NCBI GenBank assembly: GCA_958298945.1
Contig: OY282608.1
Coordinates: 14,361,933 to 14,425,932 of the forward strand
Reading direction: 5' to 3'
DNA from: Atherix ibis
Lineage: Eukaryota; Arthropoda; Insecta; Diptera; Athericidae
DNA length: 64,000 nucleotides
The position numbers were made by a program, and so were the translations under genes. Shown piece after piece: positions 14,271 to 27,620 of this stretch (the first letter of the stretch is position 1; each line of letters opens with the position of its first letter). Under the pieces are notes generated by a model. The model was not told where the DNA came from. It ran no database searches and worked only from the letters and a program-made list of their open reading frames with translations.

Positions 14271-17200
14271 AACAAGTCAACAAACCAACAAGCCAACAAA
14301 CGACCAAAAGAACAAACCATTAAACCAACAAACCAACAAACCAACAAGCCACCAAACCAACAAACCAAAAAACCAACAAACAAACAAACCAACAAACAAA
14401 CAAACCAACAAACGAACAAACCAACAAACGAACAAACCAACAAACCAACAAACCAACAAACAAGAAACCAACAAACCAACAAGCCAACAAGCCAACAAAC
14501 CAACAAGTCAACAAACCAACAAGCCAACAAACGACCAAACGAACAAACCATTAAACCAACAAACCAACAAACCAACAAGCCACCAAACCAACAAACCAAA
14601 AAACCAACAAACAAAAAACCAACAAACGAACAAACCAACAAACCAACAAACGAACAAGCCAACAAGCCCACAAACCAACAAGCCAACAAACGAACAAACC
14701 AACAAACCAACATACCAACAAATCAAAAAACCATCAAACCAACAAACCAACAAACCAACAAACCAACAAGCCAATAAACCAAAAAACCAACAAACGAACA
14801 AACAAACAAGCCAACAAGCCAACAAACCAACAAGCCAAAAAACGAACAAACCAATAAACCAACAAACCAACAAACCAAGAGACCAATAAACCAACAAACT
14901 AACTAGCCAACAAACCAACAAACCAACAAACCAACAAACCAACAAACCAACAAACCAACAAACGAACAAACAAACAAACCAACAAACCAACAAACCAACA
15001 ACCCAACAAACCAACAAACCAACAAGCCAACAAACCAACAAACCAAGTAACTAACAAACCAACAAACCAACAAACCAATAAACCAACAAACGAACAAACG
15101 AAAAAACCAACAAACCAACAAACCAACAAGCCAACAAACCAACAAGCCAACAAACCAACAAGCCAACAAACGAACAAACGAACAAACCAACAAACCAACA
15201 AACCAACAAGCCAACAAACGAACAAACCAACAAACCAACAAACCAACAAACCAACAAACCATCAAACCAACAAACGAACAAACCAACAAGCTAACAAACC
15301 AAAAAACGAACAAACGGACAAACCAAAAAAACCAACAAACAAACAAACAAACAAGCCAACAAACCAAAAAACCAACAAACCAACAAACCAAGTAACCAAC
15401 AAACCAACAAACGAACAAACCAACAAACCAACAAGCCAACAAGCCAACAAGCCAACAAACCAACAAGCCAACAAACCAACAAGCCAACAAACGACCAAAC
15501 GAACAAACCATTAAACCAACAAACCAACAAACCAACAAGCCTACAAACCAACAAGCCAACAAACCAACAAGCCAACAAACGAACAAACGAACAAACCAAC
15601 AAACCAACAAACCAACAAGCCAACAAACGAACAAACCAACAAACCAACAAACCAACAAACCAACAAACCAACAAACCAACAAACCAACAAACCAACAAAC
15701 CAACAAACCAACAAACCAACAAACCAACAAGCCAACAAATCAACAAACCAACAAACAAAAAAACGAACAAACAAAAAAACCAACAAACCAACAAACCAAT
15801 AAACCAAAAAACCAACAAACCAACAAACCAACAAACCAACCAACCAACAAGCCAACAAACCAACAAGCCAACAAGTCAACAAACGAACAAACCAACAAAC
15901 CAACAAACCAACAAACCAAGAAACCAATAAACCAACAAACTAACAAACCAACAAGCCAACAAACCAACAAACCAACAAACCAACAAACCAACAAACCAAC
16001 AAACGAACAAACGAACAAACCAACAAACCAACAAACGAACAAACCAATAAACCAACAAACCAACAAACCAACAAACCAGCACAAGAACAAACCAACAAAC
16101 CAACAAACCAACAACAGAACAAACGAACAAACGAACAAACCAACAAACGAACAACCAACAAACCAACAAACCAACGAACCAACAAACCGGCACACGAACA
16201 AACAAACAAACCAACAAACGAACAAACGAACAAACGAACAAACGAACAAACGAACAAACGAACAAACGAACAAACGAACAAACGAACAAACGAACAAACG
16301 AACAAACGAACAAACGAACAAACGAACAAACGAACAAACAAACAAACCAACAAACCAAAAAACCAACAAGCCAACAAACCAACAAACCAACAAACGAACA
16401 AACGAACAAACAAACAAACAAACAAACCAACAAACCAACAAACCAACAAACCAACAAACCAACAAACCAACAAACAACAAACCAACAAACAAACAAACCA
16501 CCAAACCAACAAACCAACAAACCAAGAAACCTATAAACCAACAAACCAACAAACCAAGAAACCAACAAATTAACAAACCAACAAGCCAACAAACCAACAA
16601 ACCAACAAACAAACAACCCAACAAACCAACAAACCAACAAACCAACAAACCAACAAACCAACAAACCAACAAACCAACAAACCAACAAACCAACAAACCA
16701 ACAAACCAACAAACCAACAAGCCAACAAACCAACAAACCAACAAACCAACAAACGAACAAACCAACAAACCAACAAACCAACAAACCAACAAACCAACAA
16801 ACGCACGAACAAACAAACAAACAAACCAACAAACCAACAAACCAAAAAACCAACAAACCAACAAACCAACAAGCCAACAAACCAACAAACCAAGTAACCA
16901 ACAAACCAACAAACCAACAAGCCAACCAACCAATAAACCAACAAACGAACAAACGAACAAACCAACAAACCAACAAACCAACAAGCCACAAACCAACAAG
17001 CCAACAAACCAACAAGCCAACAAACGAACAAACGAACAAACCAACAAACCAACAAACCAACAAACGAACAAACCAACAAACAAACAAACCAACAAACGAA
17101 CAAACCAACAAACGAACAAACCAACAAACCAACAAACAAGAAGCCAACAAACCAACAAACCAACAAGCCAACAAACCAACAAACCATCAAACCAACAAAC

Positions 17201-18190
17201 CAACAAACCAACAAACCAACAAACCAACAAACCAACAAACCAACAAACCAACAAACGAACAAATAAACAAACCAACAAACCAACAAACAAAAAAACCCAT
17301 AAACCAACAAACCAACAAGCCAACAAACCAACAAACCAACAAGCCAACAAACCAACCAACCAACAAACGAACAAACAAACAAACCAACAAACCAACAAAC
17401 CAACAAACCAAGTAACCAACAAACCAACAAACGAACAAACCAACAAACAAGCAAACCAATGAACCAACAAACGAACAAACCAACAAACCAACAAACCAAC
17501 AAACCAACAAACCAACAAACCAACAAACCAACAAACCAACAAACCAACAAACCAACAAACCAACAAACCAACAAACCAACAAACCAACAAACCAACAAAC
17601 CAACAAACCAACAAACCAACAAACAAACAAGCCAACAAACGAACAAACGAACAAACCAACAAACGAACAAACCAACAAACCAACAAACCACCAAACGAAC
17701 AAACGAACAAACAAACAAACCAACAAACCAACAAACCAACAAACCAACAAACCAACAAGCCAACAAACCAACAAACCAACAAACGAACAAACGAACAAAC
17801 AAAGAAACCAACAAACCAACAAACCAACAAACCAACAAACCAACAAACCAACAAGCAACAAACCAACAAACAAACAAACCACCAAACCAACAAACCAACA
17901 AACCAAGAAACCAATAAACCAACAAAGCAACAAACCAACAAACCAAGAAACCAACAAACTAACAAACCAACAAGCCAACAAACCAACAAACCAACAAACA
18001 AACAAACCAACAAACCAACAAACCAACAAACCAACAAACCAATAAACCAACAAACCAACAAACCAACAAACCAACAAACCAACAAGCCAACAAACCAACA
18101 AACCAACAAACCAACAAACGAACAAACCAACAAACGAACAAACCAACAAACCAACAAACCAACAAACCAAGAAACCAACAAGCCAACAAA
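14270..18190. repeat. Higher-order repeat B, copy 1 (3,914-3,923-bp offset to copy 2)
   Basis: The landmark CGACCAAAAGAAC occurs at 14,301, 18,215 and 22,511, giving offsets of 3,914 and 4,296 bp. Further landmarks keep order and spacing: CCGGCACA at 16,187, 20,110 and 24,398, and the long CGAACAAA run at 16,219, 20,142 and 24,430. The drift from 3,914 to 3,923 reflects one unit plus a 1-bp slip. A 15-unit CGAACAAA run is nested inside. The longest open frame of the window (15,740-18,412, - strand) lies here and is a composition effect. Confidence 0.9.
16219..16338. repeat. Homogeneous run of 15 CGAACAAA units in HOR B copy 1
   Basis: Fifteen consecutive identical CGAACAAA units (120 bp). 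This is the longest pure run of a non-consensus unit I found. It puts a CpG every 8 bp and removes the GG doublet from the - strand. It is flanked upstream by the only CCGG-containing unit type (16,187). Confidence 0.95.
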
Positions 18191-20141
18191 CCAACAAACC
18201 AACAAGCCAACAAACGACCAAAAGAACAAACCATTAAACCAACAAACCAACAAACCAACAAGCCACCAAACCAACAAACCAAAAAACCAACAAACAAACA
18301 AACCAACAAACAAACAAACCAACAAACGAACAAACCAACAAACGAACAAACCAACAAACCAACAAACCAACAAACAAGAAACCAACAAACCAACAAGCCA
18401 ACAAGCCAACAAACCAACAAGTCAACAAACCAACAAGCCAACAAACGACCAAACGAACAAATCATTAAACCAACAAACCAACAAACCAACAAGCCACCAA
18501 ACCAACAAACCAAAAAACCAACAAACAAAAAACCAACAAACGAACAAACCAACAAACCAACAAACGAACAAGCCAACAAGCCCACAAACCAACAAGCCAA
18601 CAAACGAACAAACCAACAAACCAACATACCAACAAATCAAGAAACCATCAAACCAACAAACCAACAAACCAACAAACCAACAAGCCAATAAACCAAAAAA
18701 CCAACAAACGAACAAACAAACAAGCCAACAAGCCAACAAACCAACAAGCCAAAAAACGAACAAACCAATAAACCAACAAACCAACAAACCAAGAGACCAA
18801 TAAACCAACAAACTAACTAGCCAACAAACCAACAAACCAACAAACCAACAAACCAACAAACCAACAAACCAACAAACGAACAAACAAACAAACCAACAAA
18901 CCAACAAACCAACAACCCAACAAACCAACAAACCAACAAGCCAACAAACCAACAAACCAAGTAACTAACAAACCAACAAACCAACAAACCAATAAACCAA
19001 CAAACGAACAAACGAAAAAACCAACAAACCAACAAACCAACAAGCCAACAAACCAACAAGCCAACAAACCAACAAGCCAACAAACGAACAAACGAACAAA
19101 CCAACAAACCAACAAACCAACAAGCCAACAAACGAACAAACCAACAAACCAACAAACCAACAAACCAACAAACCAACAAACCATCAAACCAACAAACGAA
19201 CAAACCAACAAGCTAACAAACCAAAAAACGAACAAACGGACAAACCAAAAAAACCAACAAACAAACAAACAAACAAGCCAACAAACCAAAAAACCAACAA
19301 ACCAACAAACCAAGTAACCAACAAACCAACAAACGAACAAACCAACAAACCAACAAGCCAACAAGCCAACAAGCCAACAAACCAACAAGCCAACAAACCA
19401 ACAAGCCAACAAACGACCAAACGAACAAACCATTAAACCAACAAACCAACAAACCAACAAGCCTACAAACCAACAAGCCAACAAACCAACAAGCCAACAA
19501 ACGAACAAACGAACAAACCAACAAACCAACAAACCAACAAGCCAACAAACGAACAAACCAACAAACCAACAAACCAACAAACCAACAAACCAACAAACCA
19601 ACAAACCAACAAACCAACAAACCAACAAACCAACAAGCCAACAAATCAACAAACCAACAAACAAAAAAACGAACAAACAAAAAAACCAACAAACCAACAA
19701 ACCAATAAACCAAAAAACCAACAAACCAACAAACCAACAAACCAACCAACCAACAAGCCAACAAACCAACAAGCCAACAAGTCAACAAACGAACAAACCA
19801 ACAAACCAACAAACCAACAAACCAAGAAACCAATAAACCAACAAACTAACAAACCAACAAGCCAACAAACCAACAAACCAACAAACCAACAAACCAACAA
19901 ACCAACAAACGAACAAACGAACAAACGAACAAACCAACAAACCAACAAACGAACAAACCAATAAACCAACAAACCAACAAACCAACAAACGAACAAACCA
20001 GCACAAGAACAAACCAACAAACCAACAAACCAACAACAGAACAAACGAACAAACGAACAAACCAACAAACGAACAAACCAACAAACCAACAAACCAACGA
20101 ACCAACAAACCGGCACACGAACAAACAAACAAACCAACAAA

Positions 20142-20253
20142 CGAACAAACGAACAAACGAACAAACGAACAAACGAACAAACGAACAAACGAACAAACGA
20201 ACAAACGAACAAACGAACAAACGAACAAACGAACAAACGAACAAACGAACAAA
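20142..20253. repeat. Homogeneous run of 14 CGAACAAA units in HOR B copy 2
   Basis: Fourteen identical units (112 bp) at the position equivalent to the 15-unit run of copy 1, again 32 bp after a CCGGCACA unit (20,110). The loss or gain of exactly one unit between copies shows single-unit slippage on top of the longer duplication. Confidence 0.95.
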
Positions 20254-21289
20254 CAAACAAACCAACAAACCAAAAAACCAACAAGCCAACAAACCAACAA
20301 ACCAACAAACGAACAAACGAACAAACAAACAAACCAACAAACCAACAAACTAACAAACCAACAAACCAACAAACCAACAAACAACAAACCAACAAACAAA
20401 CAAACCACCAAACCAACAAACCAACAAACCAGAAACCTATAAACCAACAAACCAACAAACCAACAAACCAAGAAACCAACAAACTAACAAACCAACAAGC
20501 CAACAAACCAACAAACCAACAAACAAACAACCCAACAAACCAACAAACCAACAAACCAACAAACCAACAAACCAACAAACCAACAAACCAACAAACCAAC
20601 AAACCAACAAACCAACAAACGCACGAACAAACAAACAAACAAACCAACAAACCAACAAACCAAAAAACCAACAAACCAACAAACCAACAAGCCAACAAAC
20701 CAACAAACCAAGTAACCAACAAACCAACAAACCAACAAGCCAACCAACCAATAAACCAACAAACGAACAAACGAACAAACCAACAAACCAACAAACCAAC
20801 AAGCCACAAACCAACAAGCCAACAAACCAACAAGCCAACAAACGAACAAACGAACAAACCAACAAACCAACAAACCAACAAACGAACAAACCAACAAACA
20901 AACAAACCAACAAACGAACAAACCAACAAACGAACAAACCAACAAACCAACAAACAAGAAGCCAACAAACCAACAAACCAACAAGCCAACAAACCAACAA
21001 ACCATCAAACCAACAAACCAACAAACCAACAAACCAACAAACCAACAAACCAACAAACCAACAAACCAACAAACGAACAAATAAACAAACCAACAAACCA
21101 ACAAACAAAAAAACCCATAAACCAACAAACCAACAAGCAAACAAACCAACAAACCAACAAGCCAACAAACCAACCAACCAACAAACGAACAAACAAACAA
21201 ACCAACAAACCAACAAACCAACAAACCAAGTAACCAACAAACCAACAAACGAACAAACCAACAAACAAGCAAACCAACGAACCAACAAA

Positions 21290-22260
21290 CGAACAAACCA
21301 ACAAACCAACAAACCAACAAACCAACAAACCAACAAACCAACAAACCAACAAACCAACAAACCAACAAACCAACAAACCAACAAACCAACAAACCAACAA
21401 ACCAACAAACCAACAAACCAACAAACTAACAAACCAACAAACCAACAAACCAACAAACGAACAAACGAACAAACGAACAAACCAACAAACGAACAAACCA
21501 ACAAACCAACAAACCACCAAACGAACAAACGAACAAACAAACAAACCAACAAACAAACAAACCAACAAACCAACAAGCCAACAAACCAACAAACCAACAA
21601 ACGAACAAACGAACAAACAAAGAAACCAACAAACCAACAAACCAACAAACCAACAAACCAACAAACCAACAAGCAACAAACCAACAAACAAACAAACCAC
21701 CAAACCAACAAACCAACAAACCAAGAAACCAATAAACCAACAAACCAACAAACCAACAAACCAAGAAACCAACAAACTAACAAACCAACAAGCCAACAAA
21801 CCAACAAACCAACAAACAAACAAACCAACAAACCAACAAACCAACAAACCAACAAACCAATAAACCAACAAGCCAACAAACCAACAAACCAACAAACGAA
21901 CAAACGAACAAACAAAGAAACCAACAAACCAACAAACCAACAAACCAACAAACCAACAAACCAACAAGCAACAAACGAACAAACCAACAAACCAACAAAC
22001 CACCAAACGAACAAACGAACAAACAAACAAACCAACAAACCAACAAACCAACAAACCAACAAGCCAACAAACCAACAAACCAACAAACGAACAAACGAAC
22101 AAACAAAGAAACCAACAAACCAACAAACCAACAAACCAACAAACCAACAAACCAACAAGCAACAAACCAACAAACAAACAAACCACCAAACCAACAAACC
22201 AACAAACCAAGAAACCAATAAACCAACAAACCAACAAACCAACAAACCAAGAAACCAACA
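21290..22260. repeat. 486-bp tandem duplication nested in HOR B copy 2
   Basis: The landmark AAGCAACAAACC occurs at 21,671 and 22,157, and the following string CCACCAAA, CCAACAAA, CCAACAAA, CCAAGAAA, CCAATAAA matches in both places. Two - strand frames with the same starting residues begin at 21,764 and 22,250, also 486 bp apart. Outer borders are approximate. 486 is not a multiple of 8, because the segment carries 1-bp slips. Confidence 0.8.
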
Positions 22261-22499
22261 AACTAACAAACCAACAAGCCAACAAACCAACAAACCAACA
22301 AACAAACAAACCAACAAACCAACAAACCAACAAACCAACAAACCAATAAACCAACAAACCAACAAACCAACAAACCAACAAACCAACAAGCCAACAAACC
22401 AACAAACCAACAAACGAACAAACCAACAAACGAACAAACCAACAAACCAACAAACCAACAAACCAAGAAACCAACAAGCCAACAAACCAACAAACCAAC

Positions 22500-25400
22500 A
22501 AGCCAACAAACGACCAAAAGAACAAACCATTAAACCAACAAACCAACAAACCAACAAGCCACCAAACCAACAAACCAAAAAACCAACAAACAAACAAACC
22601 AACAAACAAACAAACCAACAAACGAACAAACCAACAAACGAACAAACCAACAAACCAACAAACCAACAAACAAGAAACCAACAAACCAACAAGCCAACAA
22701 GCCAACAAACCAACAAGTCAACAAACCAACAAGCCAACAAACGACCAAACGAACAAATCATTAAACCAACAAACCAACAAACCAACAAGCCACCAAACCA
22801 ACAAAATAAAAAACCAACAAACAAAAAACCAACAAACGAACAAACCAACAAACCAACAAACGAACAAGCCAACAAGCCCACAAACCAACAAGCCAACAAA
22901 CGAACAAACCAACAAACCAACATATCAACAAATCAAGAAACCATCAAACCAACAAACCAACAAACCAACAAACCAACAAGCCAATAAACCAAAAAACCAA
23001 CAAACGAACAAACAAACAAGCCAACAAGCCAACAAACCAACAAGCCAAAAAACGAACAAACCAATAAACCAACAAACCAACAAACCAAGAGACCAATAAA
23101 CCAACAAACTAACTAGCCAACAAACCAACAAACCAACAAACCAACAAACCAACAAACCAACAAACCAACAAACGAACAAACAAACAAACCAACAAACCAA
23201 CAAACCAACAACCCAACAAACCAACAAACCAACAAGCCAACAAACCAACAAACCAAGTAACTAACAAACCAACAAACCAACAAACCAATAAACCAACAAA
23301 CGAACAAACGAAAAAACCAACAAACCAACAAACCAACAAGCCAACAAACCAACAAGCCAACAAACCAACAAGCCAACAAACGAACAAACGAACAAACCAA
23401 CAAACCAACAAACCAACAAGCCAACAAACGAACAAACCAACAAACCAACAAACCAACAAACCAACAAACCATCAAACCAACAAACGAACAAACCAACAAG
23501 CTAACAAACCAAAAAACGAACAAACGGACAAACCAAAAAAACCAACAAACAAACAAACAAACAAGCCAACAAACCAAAAAACCAACAAACCAACAAACCA
23601 AGTAACCAACAAACCAACAAACGAACAAACCAACAAACCAACAAGCCAACAAGCCAACAAGCCAACAAACCAACAAGCCAACAAACCAACAAGCCAACAA
23701 ACGACCAAACGAACAAACCATTAAACCAACAAACCAACAAACCAACAAGCCTACAAACCAACAAGCCAACAAACCAACAAGCCAACAAACGAACAAACGA
23801 ACAAACCAACAAACCAACAAACCAACAAGCCAACAAACGAACAAACCAACAAACCAACAAACCAACAAACCAACAAACCAACAAACCAACAAACCAACAA
23901 ACCAACAAACCAACAAACCAACAAGCCAACAAATCAACAAACCAACAAACAAAAAAACGAACAAACAAAAAAACCAACAAACCAACAAACCAATAAACCA
24001 AAAAACCAACAAACCAACAAACCAACAAACCAACCAACCAACAAGCCAACAAACCAACAAGCCAACAAGTCAACAAACGAACAAACCAACAAACCAACAA
24101 ACCAACAAACCAACAAACCAAGAAACCAATAAACCAACAAACTAACAAACCAACAAGCCAACAAACCAACAAACCAACAAACCAACAAACCAACAAACCA
24201 ACAAACGAACAAACGAACAAACCAACAAACCAACAAACGAACAAACCAATAAACCAACAAACCAACAAACCAACAAACCAACAAACCAGCACAAGAACAA
24301 ACCAACAAACCAACAAACCAACAACAGAACAAACGAACAAACGAACAAACCAACAAACGAACAAACCAACAAACCAACAAACCAACGAACCAACAAACCG
24401 GCACACGAACAAACAAACAAACCAACAAACGAACAAACGAACAAACGAACAAACGAACAAACGAACAAACGAACAAACGAACAAACGAACAAACGAACAA
24501 ACGAACAAACGAACAAACGAACAAACGAACAAACGAACAAACAAACAAACCAACAAACCAAAAAACCAACAAGCCAACAAACCAACAAACCAACAAACGA
24601 ACAAACGAACAAACAAACAAACCAACAAACCAACAAACTAACAAACCAACAAACCAACAAACCAACAAACAACAAACCAACAAACAAACAAACCACCAAA
24701 CCAACAAACCAACAAACCAGAAACCTATAAACCAACAAACCAACAAACCAACAAACCAAGAAACCAACAAACTAACAAACCAACAAGCCAACAAACCAAC
24801 AAACCAACAAACAAACAACCCAACAAACCAACAAACCAACAAACCAACAAACCAACAAACCAACAAACCAACAAACCAACAAACCAACAAACCAACAAAC
24901 CAACAAACGCACGAACAAACAAACAAACAAACCAACAAACCAACAAACCAAAAAACCAACAAACCTACAAACCAACAAGCCAACAAACCAACAAACCAAG
25001 TAACCAACAAACCAACAAACCAACAAGCCAACCAACCAATAAACCAACAAACGAACAAACGAACAAACCAACAAACCAACAAACCAACAAGCCACAAACC
25101 AACAAGCCAACAAACCAACAAGCCAACAAACGAACAAACGAACAAACCAACAAACCAACAAACCAACAAACGAACAAACCAACAAACAAACAAACCAACA
25201 AACGAACAAACCAACAAACGAACAAACCAACAAACCAACAAACAAGAAGCTAACAAACCAACAAACCAACAAGCCAACAAACCAACAAACCATCAAACCA
25301 ACAAACCAACAAACCAACAAACCAACAAACCAACAAACCAACAAACCAACAAACCAACAAACGAACAAATAAACAAACCAACAAACCAACAAACAAAAAA

Positions 25401-26280
25401 AAACCCATAAACCAACAAACCAACAAGCCAACAAACCAACAAACCCAACAAGCCAACAAACCAACCAACCAACAAACGAACAAACAAACAAACCAACAAA
25501 CCAACAAACCAACAAACCAAGTAACCAACAAACCAACAAACGAACAAACCAACAAACAAGCAAACCAACGAACCAACAAACGAACAAACCAACAAACCAA
25601 CAAACCAACAAACCAACAAACCAACAAACCAACAAACCAACAAACCAACAAACCAACAAACCAACAAACCAACAAACCAACAAACCAACAAACCAACAAA
25701 CCAACAAACCAACAAACCAACAAACCAACAAACGAACAAACGAACAAACGAACAAACCAACAAACGAACAAACCAACAAACCAACAAACCACCAAACGAA
25801 CAAACGAACAAACAAACAAACCAACAAACAAACAAACCAACAAACCAACAAGCCAACAAACCAACAAACCAACAAACGAACAAACGAACAAACAAAGAAA
25901 CCAACAAACCAACAAACCAACAAACCAACAAACCAACAAACCAACAAGCAACAAACCAACAAACAAACAAACCACCAAACCAACAAACCAACAAACCAAG
26001 AAACCAATAAACCAACAAACCAACAAACCAACAAACCAAGAAACCAACAAACTAACAAACCAACAAGCCAACAAACCAACAAACCAACAAACAAAACAAA
26101 CCAACAAACCAACAAACCAACAAACCAACAAATCAATAAACCAACAAACCAACAAACCAACAAACCAACAAACCAACAAGCCAACAAACCAACAAACCAA
26201 CAAACCAACAAACGAACAAACCAACAAACGAACAAACCAACAAACCAACAAACCAACAAACCAAGAAACCAACAAACCAA
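22500..26280. repeat. Higher-order repeat B, copy 3
   Basis: It carries the CGACCAAAAGAAC landmark at 22,511, CCGGCACA at 24,398 and a 14-unit CGAACAAA run at 24,430. Offsets to copy 2 are 4,296 to 4,288 bp. It lacks the 486-bp internal duplication of copy 2. From about 25,390 it acquires private slips (extra A bases in CAAAAAAA and CCCAACAAG contexts, and a 9-bp CAAAACAAA near 26,090) and then passes into the degenerate island. Confidence 0.87.
24430..24541. repeat. Homogeneous run of 14 CGAACAAA units in HOR B copy 3
   Basis: Fourteen identical units (112 bp), 32 bp after CCGGCACA at 24,398. Same length as copy 2, one unit shorter than copy 1. Confidence 0.95.
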
Positions 26281-27620
26281 CAAACTAACAAGCCAACAAA
26301 CCAACAAACCAACAAACCAAAAAACCAACAAACCAACAAACCAACAAACCAACAAACCAACAAACCAGCAAACGCACAAACAAACAAACAAGCAAACCAA
26401 CAAACCAACAAACAAAAAAACCAACAAACCAACAAACCAACAAGCCAACAAACCAACAAACCAAGTAACCATCAAACAAACAAACCAACAAGCCAACCAA
26501 CCAATAAACCAACAAACGAACAGACGAACAAACCAACAAACCAACAAACCAACAAGCCAACAAACCACAAGCCAACAAACCAACAAGCCAACAAACGAAC
26601 ATACGAACAAACCAACAAACCAACAAACCAACAAACGAACAAACTAACAAACCGAACAAACTAACTAACCAACAAACCAACAAACCAACAAACCAACAAA
26701 CCAACAAACCAACAAACCAACAAACCAACAAACGAACAAACGAACAAACGAACAAACTAACAACAACAAACCAACAAACCAAACAGAAACCGACAAATCA
26801 ACAAATCAACAAACCAACAAACCACAGCCAAGCAAAGCCAAACAAACTAACAAACGAACACAAGAAACCAACAAACCAACAAACCAACAAACCAACAAAC
26901 CAACAAACCAACCAAACCAACAAACCAACAAACCAACAAACCAACAAACCAACAAATCAACAAACCAACAAACCAACATACCAACATACCAAACAAACAA
27001 ACCATCAAACCAACAAACCAACAAACCAACAAACCAACAAGCCAATAAACCAAAAAACCAACAAACCAACAAACCAACAAACCAACAAACCAACAAACCA
27101 ACAAACCAACAAACCAACAAACCAACAAACCAACAAACCAACAAACCAACAAATCAACAAACCAACAAACCAACAAACCAACAAACCAACAAACCAACAA
27201 ACCAACAAACGAACAAACGAACAAACCAACAAACGAACAAACCAACAAACCAACAAACCAACAAACGAACAAACGAATAAACAAACAAACCAACAAACCA
27301 ACAAACCAACAAGCCAACAAACCAACAAACCAAAAAGCGAACAAACGAACAACAAACAACCAACAACCAACAAACCAACAAACCAACAAACAACAACCAA
27401 AACCAACAAACAACAAACCAACAAACAAACAAACCACCAAACCAACAAACCAACAAACCAAGAAACCAATAAACCAACAAACCAACAAACCAACAAACCA
27501 AGAAACCAACAAACTAACAAACCAACAAGCCAACAAACCAACAAACCAACAAACAAACAAACAAACCAACAAACCAACAAACAACAAACAACAAACCAAT
27601 AAACCAACAAACCAACAAAC
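26280..27620. repeat. Degenerate island in the array
   Basis: The octamer register is repeatedly lost. At 26,757-26,870 there are spacings of 3, 7, 9 and 11 bp and strings such as ACAGCCAAGCAAAGCC that are the least repeat-like in the window. A second patch at 27,345-27,420 is built of CAA/CAAC steps with 3-, 4- and 7-bp spacings, and a third lies near 27,575-27,600. The units between are ordinary. No open frame, RNA or insertion explains the change. It may be a junction between amplified blocks, an old uncorrected stretch, or poor local consensus in the assembly. Confidence 0.75.

Larger units (their letters stand above)
18190..22500. repeat. Higher-order repeat B, copy 2 (longer copy, 4,288-4,296-bp offset to copy 3)
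   Basis: Same landmark order as copy 1. It is longer mainly because a 486-bp segment has been duplicated in tandem: the CAAGCAACAAACC landmark falls at 21,671 and 22,157, where copies 1 and 3 have it once (17,853 and 25,946). A partial third instance sits at 21,966. All copies are direct. No coding or RNA features. Confidence 0.88.

Noticed and set aside
15740..18412. 890-codon open frame on the - strand, the longest in the window
   Set aside because: It is the octamer read as LVCWFVGL with variants. Equally long frames overlap it in other registers, it has no ribosome site or domain, and it ends wherever a T-bearing variant makes a stop triplet. Composition alone explains it.
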